Shown one piece after another: positions 25,901 through 33,837 of a stretch of 64,000 bases of DNA. A program made the translations under genes and the position numbers. The notes under the pieces were generated by a model. That model had not been told where the DNA came from and did no database searches. It worked only from the letters and a program-made list of their open reading frames with translations. Origin of the DNA: an uncultured Eubacteriales bacterium (lineage in GTDB: Bacteria > Bacillota > Clostridia > Saccharofermentanales > Fastidiosipilaceae); assembly GCA_902373515.1 (NCBI GenBank), contig CABKML010000001.1:1-64000 (forward strand). The letters run 5' to 3'. Position 1 is the first letter of the stretch. Each line of letters begins with the position of its first letter.

Positions 25901-28900
25901 TTCTTCCAAAGTGCCGTTCAAAGTATGCTTACTGTCACCGTTGGATTTAATCTCAACGTTATTAACAACAGAAGCTCCTGACTTGATGCCCGGATAAGAC
26001 AGATAGAGCTTAAATGACGGAATAGTATCGAATTTTCGCAGACTGACTTGTTGTTTTAAGGTTAGCTTATCGCCGTTTAATTGCCAATCGGGGTTCAGTT
26101 TCGGATCAAAATGCGCCTTAAGGTCGGACTTAACCTGCCCGGTTGCATCTTTACCCTCATAAGTCGGCAAAGTATCGGTAATAGTAAATTCTCTGATGTC
26201 GGCATAATCCTCACTGTTGTAGTTATAGGCTTGATAGTAAGAGAAGGAATATTCAATCGGAGCTTCCGTGCCTCTCTTCATATAGCCCGTACCGTCCGGC
26301 TCACCCTGATGGGTGTCCTTGCCGTAACTTTCCCCGTTCATCTGCTTGGTAATATTGCGATTGGAATTTTGCCGAGCACGTAAACCGATCGGATGCGTCG
26401 TCTGCGAAGTAGCGACAATCAACTCATTTTGGACAATATACGTCTTACCGGTCAAATCGAGCACAAAATTGTTCGGCGTCCCCGGCTCAAATTGCAGGTA
26501 AAAAGGCATATTAATGGCTGTTAAACCGCTTATCGGGTTTTTCAGCTTTAATTTAACAATTCCGTCTTCGAACTTATGTTCAGTGAACGAATCGGAGACG
26601 TTACTGGAAAACATCACATCTTTAATATGACCGTTAGCTACCTCCTGCCGCAGATCAATATTAACCCAAGTATCCGGAATATTAACATTGGTATTACCGC
26701 TGCCTTTGATTTTCAAAAGTAAGGGCATATTTTGCGTACGGGCGTATTCTTTCAAACCGTAAGGTTTCGCCTCATCCTCATTACCGTTGACGGCATGCAC
26801 CAAATCGACAATAACGGCTGTCGGATCATAATTGGCTTTCTGCTTATAGAAAACATCCATTTCCGTATCCTGCTCTTTGACTTCCAGCTGTTTCGCCTGT
26901 CTGTCTACAGGCTCGTAACCGAACGAATCTTTGGGCGTATAAGTAAAAGTTTGATTCATCGTCGCCAACTGTCTTTCCGGCAAAGCGACAGACTTATTAG
27001 TACCTTCAAGTTTTTTATTGATAGTTACCCAAACTTTATTGATGATAAAAGTTGTCCCGTCCTGAACATTGACAGCAGCAATCTTGGAATTGGCATCCTT
27101 GGCCAACAAAAGCACCCGGTGCTGCGCATCTTCCGTATTACCGGGGTTATCCAGAAAAGCTGTCGAACCTATGCTATTTACCGTAGAAGGAACGGTTAAA
27201 TCGGTTAAACCGTTGCTTTGGAAAGCCGAATCTCCGATTGTTGTTAAAGTCGCTGTCGGCTTAAACTTAACTGCAGTTAAAGAATTATTTCTGAAAGACT
27301 CGCTCCCAATCTCTTTAACCTTATCCGGGATTTCAACTGCAGACAAATTATTATAAGCGAAGGCCTCATACGGAATACTCTCCAAATTCGGGGATAATTC
27401 CACTTGGCTGATTGTATTGGATGCAAAAACGCCCTTACCTATCCGGTTAACGGACTGCGGCAGTTTGACTTCGTTGATCGAATTGTAGCGGAAAGCTTCC
27501 TCCCCGATAGTCGTAACAGTCGGCGGAATCACAGCATTAACCAATTTATTGGTTTTGAATGCGCCATCCCTAATCTCCGTCGTTCCGGGAGCCAATTCAT
27601 AACTTGTAATACGATTCTCGGAAAAAGCATAGCGGGGAACAACCTTAATCGCCTGCGGCAGCTTCACACGCTCCAAGCGATTTCGATAAAAGGAATATTC
27701 GCCCAAGGCTGTCAAGCCCTCAGGTAATTGCAAGCTCTCCAGCTGATTCTCCTGAAAAGCGTAATCGCCGATGCTCGTCAAAGTCGCCGGCAATTTCACA
27801 TTCGTCAAAGCGTTTTTATAAAAAGCGGATTCGCCAATTGTTTTCAAGTTATCGAATAAAGTAACAGCCGTCAAACGATTGTTGGAAAAAGCGTTCCTGC
27901 GAATTTCCGTAACGGCAGCAGGAATTTTCACCTCCGCCAAATTGTTGTCGGCAAAAGCAAACTGAGGAATGTACGTTAAATTCTTAGGCAAAGTTAAGTC
28001 TTCCAAAAATACGTCGGTAAAAGCGTATTCACCCAGTTCCTGCAAACTGTCGGGCAAAACCAGCTTTTTGATACGCAAAGCTACGGCACCGCCGTCACCG
28101 TTAAAAGCGTAATTGCCGATTTTTTGTACCCCGTTCGGAATTGTCAACTCGTCCATATCCAAAGCGGTGGAACGGAAGGCGTAATCGCCGATAGTCTTCA
28201 GTCCCTCATGCAAGGTAATTTTCTTCAGATTATAGTTCTCGGTAAAAGCACTGTTTTTGATATTCTCAACATTAGCCGGAATGTCCAATTCCTGAATCAG
28301 GTTTTGGGCGAAAGCATATTCCCCGATATTCTTAACACTATGGGCTATGGGCAATTCTTTTATTTTATTGTTGTAAAAAGCATAATCAGGAATGCTGTCC
28401 ATGTGCTCCGGTAACTTAAAGGAAGTTAAACGATTGTCCCGGAAGACGCCTACGCCCAGCGTTTTGACATTCTCCGGCACTTCCACGAAGGTCAACTGAT
28501 TACTTTTGAAAGCTTCCCGGCCGACAGACGTTAAGCTCGCAGGGAATTTAATCTGCTCCAAACTGTTTTCGGCAAAAGCCCGATCGGCAATTGTCTGCAC
28601 GCCGGAACCTAAGTTGAGGCTGCCGATTTTATTGGTCATGAAAGCTTCCTGACCGACACTTGTAACTGTATCCGGGATATTAAGTGTAGTAATCTTATTG
28701 TTTTTGAATGCCCGTTCAGGAATTTCTTTTAAGGTCGCCGGCAAATTAACACTGATTAATTTATTATCTTCAAAAGCGCCTCTACCCAAGCTTGCCAATT
28801 TCTCCGGCAATTTAACTTCTGTCAAATTGTTGCCCGCCAACGCCGAGTCGCCGATATTCTGTAAGCTTTCGGGGAAAACGATAGAAGCTAATTTAACACC

Positions 28901-30268
28901 TTGCAGGGCGCTATCAGCCAAAGTCGTAATTTTCTCCCGCTTGTCATTGGTCGGATTGAAAGACGGCAGAACCACATCGGGATTGGTTTTAATTTTCTCT
29001 TTGCCCTTGTCAGATAAACCGGTAACGCTTGCACCGGAGAAAGTAAAATCTTCATTTAACCAGCCCTTACCCGTTTCCAACTTCATCAAATCGATACCTA
29101 CAAGTACTTGTCTGGTTTCAGTCGCAGTATTGCCGGCATCATCCGTGACACTGTATGTAACTTTGTGTTCGGCTTTGACACTTGTATCGATTGTAGGCGG
29201 AGTAATTTTCAGGCGGGCGGTAATATCGTTACCCGCAGCATCAGTGGCTTTGACATCTTTTTTCAAGTCAACCGGTGCTTTCAGTGGGACGCTGATGGGC
29301 GTCAGGCCGCTAATTACCGGCTTTTGCGTGCTTGTCTTATATTGAACAACAAAGGGATTATCTTTTGTGTTGGTTTTATCTATAGTCAAGCTGATATTAG
29401 GCGCAGAATACTTGCTGATGGCCGGAGCAGGCAAATTAATAACGTTACCTTCAAACAACAACTGCTCTAACGGTTTTTCCGTGTAAGGATCATTTTTTAT
29501 TTCATTTAAGCTGTATACCTGTTTCTGAGAATCAGCGTCAATACCTTTGACAAAAATGGAAACCGGGTGATAAATTGCACCGAACTCGCCCATTTTGACA
29601 TCGGTCTTAATAGTTGCCGAACCGCCCTGTAAATAAACATAACGGCCGTTGGCGTTGAAGGCGCCGCTGCCGACAGTCGTCACGGAAGCCGGTAAAGTCA
29701 ATTCGCTCAAGCGGTTGTCACGGAAGGCGTCGGCCCCGATGTTCTGTAATTTATTCAAGGACTGCAATGCCATATTGCCGATGGAGTTGTGCATAAACGC
29801 ACCGGATTGGATATTGCTCAAATTGCTGCCGGCGGCAAAAGTCAAATTGCCGATCCCGTTATTAATAAAAGCTTGAGCTCCTATCTCGGTAACGGAAGCC
29901 GGAACGGTAAGACTTGTAATCTTGTTGGCGGCAAAAGCATTTGCCCCGATGGTTTTCAAGCCTTCAGGCAGCGTCAGCGAAGTTAAAGCGCTCTTAAGTT
30001 TCTCGCCGCTGAAAGCATTGTTCCCGATCGCTTCGACCGGATATGTATGTCCTTCTTTGTCCGTTAACTGTGCCGGAACAGTCAGCTTATCCGCCTTGCC
30101 GAGGTAGGCGACAATCGTCTTACTGTTCTGATCATAGACGAAATCTTCTACCTGTATAACAGCCTCCGCCGCTTGCGCATTTTGCGGCAACAGCAAAGTC
30201 TGTCCCAAGAGTAAAAACGCTGAAAGCGTTGCTAAAGCTCTTTTTCCGAGTTTTCCCACGTTAAGCAT
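19982..30268 (-). CDS. Giant LRR (BspA-like) and Cna-B repeat cell-surface protein
   Basis: A 3428-residue secreted, wall-anchored protein. Order: signal peptide ending AQA (about residue 33); LRR_5/BspA-type leucine-rich repeats (about 50-220); a bacterial Ig-like/DUF5011-type module (about 310-390, with VTYSVTDDAGNTAT); a second, long LRR block (about 430-1060); a beta-rich adhesin stretch (about 1100-2150); many SpaA/Cna-B-like modules (about 2150-2950); three longer Cna-B repeats (about 3052-3360); and a sorting tail. The tail has VTKTGE in place of LPxTG (20063-20080), then a hydrophobic helix and RYRKRKRN. BspA-type LRRs bind host proteins and Cna-B domains form rigid stalks (family knowledge); host or community adhesion is inferred. 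Strong AAGGTGG precedes the ATG. Monocistronic. Confidence 0.93.
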   Translation of the reverse strand: MLNVGKLGKRALATLSAFLLLGQTLLLPQNAQAAEAVIQVEDFVYDQNSKTIVAYLGKADKLTVPAQLTDKEGHTYPVEAIGNNAFSGEKLKSALTSLTLPEGLKTIGANAFAANKITSLTVPASVTEIGAQAFINNGIGNLTFAAGSNLSNIQSGAFMHNSIGNMALQSLNKLQNIGADAFRDNRLSELTLPASVTTVGSGAFNANGRYVYLQGGSATIKTDVKMGEFGAIYHPVSIFVKGIDADSQKQVYSLNEIKNDPYTEKPLEQLLFEGNVINLPAPAISKYSAPNISLTIDKTNTKDNPFVVQYKTSTQKPVISGLTPISVPLKAPVDLKKDVKATDAAGNDITARLKITPPTIDTSVKAEHKVTYSVTDDAGNTATETRQVLVGIDLMKLETGKGWLNEDFTFSGASVTGLSDKGKEKIKTNPDVVLPSFNPTNDKREKITTLADSALQGVKLASIVFPESLQNIGDSALAGNNLTEVKLPEKLASLGRGAFEDNKLISVNLPATLKEIPERAFKNNKITTLNIPDTVTSVGQEAFMTNKIGSLNLGSGVQTIADRAFAENSLEQIKFPASLTSVGREAFKSNQLTFVEVPENVKTLGVGVFRDNRLTSFKLPEHMDSIPDYAFYNNKIKELPIAHSVKNIGEYAFAQNLIQELDIPANVENIKNSAFTENYNLKKITLHEGLKTIGDYAFRSTALDMDELTIPNGVQKIGNYAFNGDGGAVALRIKKLVLPDSLQELGEYAFTDVFLEDLTLPKNLTYIPQFAFADNNLAEVKIPAAVTEIRRNAFSNNRLTAVTLFDNLKTIGESAFYKNALTNVKLPATLTSIGDYAFQENQLESLQLPEGLTALGEYSFYRNRLERVKLPQAIKVVPRYAFSENRITSYELAPGTTEIRDGAFKTNKLVNAVIPPTVTTIGEEAFRYNSINEVKLPQSVNRIGKGVFASNTISQVELSPNLESIPYEAFAYNNLSAVEIPDKVKEIGSESFRNNSLTAVKFKPTATLTTIGDSAFQSNGLTDLTVPSTVNSIGSTAFLDNPGNTEDAQHRVLLLAKDANSKIAAVNVQDGTTFIINKVWVTINKKLEGTNKSVALPERQLATMNQTFTYTPKDSFGYEPVDRQAKQLEVKEQDTEMDVFYKQKANYDPTAVIVDLVHAVNGNEDEAKPYGLKEYARTQNMPLLLKIKGSGNTNVNIPDTWVNIDLRQEVANGHIKDVMFSSNVSDSFTEHKFEDGIVKLKLKNPISGLTAINMPFYLQFEPGTPNNFVLDLTGKTYIVQNELIVATSQTTHPIGLRARQNSNRNITKQMNGESYGKDTHQGEPDGTGYMKRGTEAPIEYSFSYYQAYNYNSEDYADIREFTITDTLPTYEGKDATGQVKSDLKAHFDPKLNPDWQLNGDKLTLKQQVSLRKFDTIPSFKLYLSYPGIKSGASVVNNVEIKSNGDSKHTLNGTLEEAEKKLVGEQTKFEPEEEIACNDDVSGNIIAGPETPTPIDPKKPQDTHGNGIHILKRCLATAGDSSLNILSLPEGPRHATYNYRNSERDWYSPERSISKYTNSHYENVFYDSEADRHKEFIWAVQVQADACNLHNPVINDYGLDARMRYSGIQIPAEFKQAKLTLYSEDNNGGDKLFEGTIYGDRFDFSPELSAKTRSLKLELIGRIENNNPQGQSSFAFPIYTRLREPDKSQFDSKDTDSDGRSDKNTFYSKVAVNSMTYTNTDPQEKELTAADESERICILPWEERVNLIKTLENQDKQRDRNETLHYQLILVTVKPQERTLQKFKALDLLPPYVNPLQVEFTRNFRTRAVNPTYRIEENFENTGRKAIIIEADSYNPGGKDMEEQRTPFVDITAVTTTDLVTKDDGYVNDAYLTAQGSSVWETGDNPTNFKYFADAKRVLQANAKFPVLLGSELRGYKYIKSDTDLSWNPLAATLKSEQKFQYRLQILNPVDSSAPGVEIYDVLPYNDDTRIVKNSKDEYVPRGTLLSGIDRQGQRQTGRMKLTGPITFDPTHADDYDVYYTTTDVKNLKSQDPFTVVSNQALWQTAAQLGGDYSKVTAFRICSKPGKAIEAHTERNFYVPMQAPLNKDYVFDNQHAVNTYSYHAVGSNVFVEGNAVSATMESPRGLIRLCKKSVNDMHNVDPTAKNALAGVTFKLWKTAINNVDPADKIKTLDGLQVYNEPVSYMINGVAQTEMKTDENGNIVFDNLALNRDYILEETSTTPDHVIDKKFTLVKGEDIAKGENNLIEVEVDNRKINRQELLTQLTGSIEFYKVDADGEPLPYTTFEVTGGPAGKYQVKVRASSSETGLVRFSNLPLFGDKYPYTLKEIAPRNSLQPIQDQEIRFTNNGSKEQKVDLGTIKNDKAVLHVYKLALFNLKEQEKSKQALESLTLTSGKHLQGVKLQLQDEQGTIVDEQTSNAEGQVTFKDLQVDKDYYLAEPQTPQSYSPYVNAATQNRIPVRVNARGVISVANRTSNNNYVVFPNYPEHNTNRIDLLKTDEADNPLSDTEFSLYEIGANNSETLVAKKTTNAEGKLSFEDFAVTKTGDQVQSSAKTFEVRETAGKIGYLNNFKPFRFTTQADDLTYLSLKVVNPKVQLHLQKTEEDGVTPVSKAQFSLYENAQAEGTPLETATSDEQGQVNFQYAAFDTSKQYSVKETQVPAGYSEITPDKVQVIDLPGLSNQPAFNGQLNYTWKNRKIAGSIKVVKQTENGNPLAGVKFTLTLKDTDQVQTAVTDDFGQLQFSNLAIGSTYVLNEVETNKGYVIDEKAKNVEIKITDNKEQTYTFTNKLQTGTFSLHKQDEQGNALQDVEFTLKKQLIGPLYLPHATAKTDAQGNIAFTDLPVGVYKLTETDNSEAKINGKSVQENGAWFGLEPEKTVWLVTVAKDDNSADGSPKITVQEENKQEVLAQPLQVVNSRIEPAKVQLTVNKAFVGGSKLTPLPTFKVNLIRKNAAGVVDNTVNAVAELQQVPQADALTLRAQFNDLDYDYYDQTTHSWQKWQYTVSEQMEGENTALFTPTVSETTIAEPVAAAAGNNNDVPVIAGTINVTNTYTPAKNKTVKAVKKWVGGSSVHPTVHFKLYRQAGTGELEEVPTAEAPIKELANGVAEVEWQNLTLTDQDGNPYTFSVKEVDAQGKDYEPENYKKTENALEVTNTYVAPTDGAAKATKTWVNGPADRPTIYLKLYRQIEGKAVEAVPEQEAPIKELKSGTTEVLWNKLTKTDAAANPYTFSVKEVDAQGNDFVPENYQKKEEGLTVTNTYIPPKNAKAKAKKVWVGQKDKLPTIWFKLYRQVEGGAAEAVPEQEAAIKELKDGLTEVEWQQLTATDLQGRPYIFSVKETDKDGKDFTPKKFKKEEKGLQITNRKLSENYRPFIKIDKHSISRSEQVRRQNGEHQSNKPVVTKTGETKVINGLLPLVLIALLTLRYRKRKRN
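20190..21115 (-). repeat. Three tandem Cna-B repeat units in the surface protein gene
   Basis: Three units of about 300 bases encode related modules of about 100 residues, recognisable by KxWVxG at the start, FKLYRQ, an IKEL core, PYTFSVKE and a closing VTNTY (VTNTY, VTNTY, ITNRK). They are similar enough in DNA to allow length change by recombination. Confidence 0.8.
27120..28900 (-). repeat. Main leucine-rich repeat array of the surface protein
   Basis: Repeats of about 23 residues (69 bases) with the BspA/LRR_5 pattern: I-P--V--IG--AF--N-L--V-LP. About 27 units are read here, and a smaller array of the same type lies at about 29600-30110. Each unit differs in detail. Confidence 0.85.
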
Positions 30269-30339
30269 TACTAATCCACCTTACTTATTTTTAAGCTCAC
30301 CTGTAAATCACCGACAGTGAATATACAAGGTAACACTTT

Positions 30340-30345
30340 ATTATA
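30340..30345 (-). promoter_or_regulatory. -10 box for the surface protein gene
   Basis: A perfect leftward TATAAT (30345-30340) about 70 bases before the ATG. The -35 position (ATGCAA with a 17-base spacer) is weak, which hints at activator dependence or an error on my part. Confidence 0.4.
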
Positions 30346-30433
30346 GTCCGGATTGCAACAGTTTGCATTTACTACAGTCACATTTACAAATAGAGGCGGA
30401 AATTTTACCTTTCCCCTTATGCTGAATTATCTG

Positions 30434-30439
30434 TATAAT
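30434..30439 (+). promoter_or_regulatory. -10 box directly before the CPBP-like gene
   Basis: TATAAT ends seven bases before the ATG at 30446, with no Shine-Dalgarno sequence between. If used, the transcript would start at or within a base or two of the start codon. No good -35 box is seen. Confidence 0.4.
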
Positions 30440-30445
30440 TAGAGT

Positions 30446-32308
30446 ATGAAAAAACACAAGAATGTACCGAATAAGCCGAATAAACCGACCGAGCTTTTAC
30501 TGCCGACAGCAACTTGCACCAATTATAAAGCGGCAGAGAGAGAAGCTCGATCCACTGCTGCCGCGCAAGCACAAATCCGGGCCTTAACGCAGGCTGTTAT
30601 CGCTGAATTGCAGGGACGGAAAAATGAAGCTGCAACAGACAGTGTGCCCGCCGTTCAAGAACAAATGCCAAAGCAAGTACAGGAGCAGCCGGTCGAACCG
30701 GCTTCATTCCGGGCAAGTTCCGGCGCCGATGCTGTAAGTGCAGCTGCAGATATCAAAAATACCATAGTAAACAGCACCTTGCAGGAAACTGCGCCTCGAC
30801 TTTCACCTTCCGTAACAATCAGCCGCAATGCCGAAAATACCGGCGATTTCAAGGCAAACATTTTGCCAACGACAGCTGATGCGACAGCCGAAACGGCGCT
30901 GAACATCAACGGCGAACAATCTGCGACGGCACCGCTGCCGCTTTTTCAATCCGGCCTCGATTTTTTAACGAATTCCGCAGCTAAACATGATAACTCCACC
31001 GCCGACGCTACGATCGTCAAGCATCTGGACAAAGCGGCAGCCTGTAAATTTTTACAGCCGTATATGCAACAGCCGAATCCGGGGAAAAAAGCGAAAAGCG
31101 AAAAAGGTGCAGCCGAATTACAGCAACAGCAAACTAAACAACGGATTTTCGCCCAAGCTCAGGCCGATTTACTCTTATTTGTCAATGAACAGCAAGCCAA
31201 AAAAGTCGACAAACCTGCCGCTAACGGGAAATGGCAGAAAGCTTGGGACAATTTGGCCGCCGCTGTTTTCCGAAATATCAAGGAACATACAAACAACTCC
31301 GAACACCAATACAGCGCGCTGCTACTGACAATGACTGCCTGTCTCCTGCCGGCCTTTATCTTTTGGAATCTCTTACCCGGCAGCTTCCTGAACATCTACA
31401 AAACTCAACTTTCAGGCTATGTCCTCTTATCCATGTATCGTTCGCTGACTGTCATCATCCTGCCGCTTTTAATCTTTCTGCACCGGCATAATCTCGCGCC
31501 GGAATGGCGCAATGCCGTCAGCGGACAAAAGATAAACGTGCCGGCAATCCGTTTTTTCCTACCTTTAATCGCCTTAACCGCAGCCTGTCTGCTCAACGCT
31601 GTCAACCGCTTACTGGTACTCAATCTCTTTCTGCCGTGGAAACGCAATATTACAGAAATACCTTTTTTGATTAAAAGTGCCGGTAATTTGCAAAGCTTGA
31701 TTTTAATTTTTCTCAGCAACTGTCTCATCGCCGGGACTTTGGAAAGTATCTTTTTCGCCGGTTTTCTGTTCACCTGTCTGCGCCGCACTTTCTCGCTCAA
31801 AACTGCAATTATTCTGGCGACGGCCGCCTGGGTGCCGCTTTATGTCGCTGAACCGGATTTTATTACCCTGGCGATCTTCTTCGCCTTTCTCCTCTTTTTC
31901 CGGACCGTTTGCGACAATATTTACGTTATTATCGTTTTGAATATTCTAACCCGCACTTTCATTTTGTTCCTGCGGCAAGCGCTACCTTTCTCGGTAACGC
32001 GCAATATTCCGACGTACTCTTCCGCACAGGCGATGCTGCTGGTTGACCTTTTAATTATCGCCGTCAGCAGCGGTATCCTCTATTATTTATCACATCTCAT
32101 GCCGCGAATTGCCCCGCAAATACACCAAATTGCCGGCGAGAAAAACGAGAAAAAAGCGCTTTGGTTACGTTTCAGCGCCAATATAGCTTATAAGCGACAA
32201 AAAGGAGAATTGTGGGAAAGTTTGAGCAAGTGCAAGCCGGATTACAAGTTGCTTGTCGCCTATCTGCTGCTCTGGCTCAACTACTTAATTTATTGGAAAT
32301 TCCTCTAA
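30446..32308 (+). CDS. CPBP-like membrane protein with long N-terminal tail
   Basis: A 620-residue protein. Residues 1-280 are hydrophilic, Ala/Gln/Lys-rich and probably disordered or coiled. Residues 290-620 hold about eight to nine membrane segments. The part around residues 430-450 (GTLESIFFAGFLFTCLRR) looks like a CPBP/Abi (CAAX protease) core in which the usual EExxxR is degenerate (E-S and Ala for Arg), so protease activity is doubtful. Downstream FFRTVCDNIYVIIVLNILTR fits the later CPBP motifs with the His/Asn-rich segment changed. It stands alone between the surface protein gene and the U32 gene. Identity is tentative. Confidence 0.6.
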   Translation: MKKHKNVPNKPNKPTELLLPTATCTNYKAAEREARSTAAAQAQIRALTQAVIAELQGRKNEAATDSVPAVQEQMPKQVQEQPVEPASFRASSGADAVSAAADIKNTIVNSTLQETAPRLSPSVTISRNAENTGDFKANILPTTADATAETALNINGEQSATAPLPLFQSGLDFLTNSAAKHDNSTADATIVKHLDKAAACKFLQPYMQQPNPGKKAKSEKGAAELQQQQTKQRIFAQAQADLLLFVNEQQAKKVDKPAANGKWQKAWDNLAAAVFRNIKEHTNNSEHQYSALLLTMTACLLPAFIFWNLLPGSFLNIYKTQLSGYVLLSMYRSLTVIILPLLIFLHRHNLAPEWRNAVSGQKINVPAIRFFLPLIALTAACLLNAVNRLLVLNLFLPWKRNITEIPFLIKSAGNLQSLILIFLSNCLIAGTLESIFFAGFLFTCLRRTFSLKTAIILATAAWVPLYVAEPDFITLAIFFAFLLFFRTVCDNIYVIIVLNILTRTFILFLRQALPFSVTRNIPTYSSAQAMLLVDLLIIAVSSGILYYLSHLMPRIAPQIHQIAGEKNEKKALWLRFSANIAYKRQKGELWESLSKCKPDYKLLVAYLLLWLNYLIYWKFL

Positions 32309-32400
32309 AATTCAGGCTTCCCGGGTGGGGCATCCGGCAAATCCGGTAAATCCGGTAATAACTGCGCCGAAGAAGTTACGGCAACTTATAGCGCCGCCGC

Positions 32401-33807
32401 TTAATCTTTTTTGCGAATAAAAGTTCCGGCTGTCAATACAGGGAAATCTTCCGGTAAAGGCAAATAAAATTTCGCCTGTGCCTGATTGATCCGCGCCACG
32501 GCCAAACCGTTGGCATCATAAAGTTCAGTTACCTTATAAGACAAAATATCTCCGTGCGGAACAATAATCTCCAGTTCGTCACCCTTATCGACAAAATTGC
32601 GTTCCTCGACGGCCACATAGCGGCCTGCCGGTAAAACGGCAGTCGTTTGCGCCCCGCTTTTTTCCAGCTCCCGCTGTTTGCGTTTACCTAACTGTTTACT
32701 GTCGATAATATATTGCTTCAGCGGTAAATAGTCGCCCTGCTGCCGATAATCTCCCAGAACAATACCGGCGATTGTCGCCTCTTTCTGATAAGCGGCATTT
32801 TCAGCTACCTGCGCATTATCCTGCACCTTATCATAATAAAAGCCCGTACCGTATTCCCGGTGCGTCATTTGCAGCAATTCCTTTTTCCACGCCGGATCAA
32901 AATGATAATTTTCCGGATCGGCTAAATAAGCATCCAGCGCCAGACGATAAGCCCGAATCGTCATGGCAACATAATACGCACCTTTCATGCGTCCTTCAAT
33001 TTTGAAACTGGTAACACCGGCATCTACCAAATCCGGGATATGTTCAATCATACATAAGTCTTTACTTGAGAGTAAATATGTACCGTGATTATCTTCTTCC
33101 AGAGAAAATTGGTAATTATCCTCGACATTCTTGCCCTCTTCCAGGGCTTTGCGCAATCTTTTACGTTCAATCAGCTTATATTCCCAACGGCAAATCTGAG
33201 CGCATTCACCCTGATTGGCTCCCCGCCCCGTCAACATATTGGATAAAAGGCAGCGCCCGGAATAAGCCATACACATCGCCCCGTGCACAAAAGCTTCCAA
33301 TTCCAAATCCGGCGGCACAACTGCCGAAATAGCCCGAATATCACGCAAAGACAATTCCCGCGCCAAAACAATTCGTTTCGCCCCGTTGGCCTGCCAGAAC
33401 AGACAACCTTGCGCATTAGTCACTGACGCTTGAGTGGAAATATGTTTGACCAATTCCGGTGCCGTCTGACTGAAACGCAAAAAGACTCCCGGATCGGAAA
33501 TAATCACGCCGTCAGGCCGCAATTGCCGCAAAAATTGAATATAATCATCCAATTCCGCCATATGATCCGGATGCGCCATAATATTGCAGGTAATATAAAG
33601 ATGAACGCCCTTGTCCGTACAATAACGCCGCGCCTCAAACATTTCCTCAGCTGTAAAATTTTTACTGAAAGCCCGCAAGCCGAAAGCCTGACCTGCCATA
33701 TAAACAGCGTCGGCGCCGTAAAGCACCGCCGCTTTTAATTTTTCCATACTGCCGGCCGGCGCCAACAGCTCGATTTTTCCCCGCCATGCACCTGAATGTT
33801 GCGGCAT
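32401..33807 (-). CDS. U32-family protein, TrhP/YegQ-like tRNA hydroxylation factor
   Basis: About 468 residues. The U32 signature EAFVHGAMCMAYSGRCLLS (about residues 165-185) is complete, with the cysteines that bind the iron-sulfur cluster in this group, followed by GACNQGEC-like RGANQGECAQICRWEY. The N-terminal IELLAPAGSMEKLKAAVLYG is the family's TIM-barrel start. Relatives are either annotated as collagenase-like peptidases or shown to be needed for 5-hydroxyuridine at tRNA position 34; the second is more likely. I start it at ATG 33807 (GAGG five bases ahead); ATG 33822 is possible. It follows mltG by 16-30 bases. Confidence 0.88.
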   Translation of the reverse strand: MPQHSGAWRGKIELLAPAGSMEKLKAAVLYGADAVYMAGQAFGLRAFSKNFTAEEMFEARRYCTDKGVHLYITCNIMAHPDHMAELDDYIQFLRQLRPDGVIISDPGVFLRFSQTAPELVKHISTQASVTNAQGCLFWQANGAKRIVLARELSLRDIRAISAVVPPDLELEAFVHGAMCMAYSGRCLLSNMLTGRGANQGECAQICRWEYKLIERKRLRKALEEGKNVEDNYQFSLEEDNHGTYLLSSKDLCMIEHIPDLVDAGVTSFKIEGRMKGAYYVAMTIRAYRLALDAYLADPENYHFDPAWKKELLQMTHREYGTGFYYDKVQDNAQVAENAAYQKEATIAGIVLGDYRQQGDYLPLKQYIIDSKQLGKRKQRELEKSGAQTTAVLPAGRYVAVEERNFVDKGDELEIIVPHGDILSYKVTELYDANGLAVARINQAQAKFYLPLPEDFPVLTAGTFIRKKD

Positions 33808-33837
33808 ATTCACCTCGTTCATCCTACCCGTTATAGC

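Noticed and set aside
27120-28900. CRISPR-like or satellite repeat array
   Set aside because: The periodicity of about 69 bases is explained by leucine-rich repeats in one long coding frame, and the units differ throughout.
28698-29345. Rightward coding region of about 215 codons inside the surface protein gene
   Set aside because: It is an opposite-strand reading of LRR repeat DNA, without a ribosome binding site or recognisable domains.
32309-32400. Regulatory or terminator element from repeated ATCCGG triplets
   Set aside because: The short repeats do not form a stable stem with a T-run and are too short to interpret.
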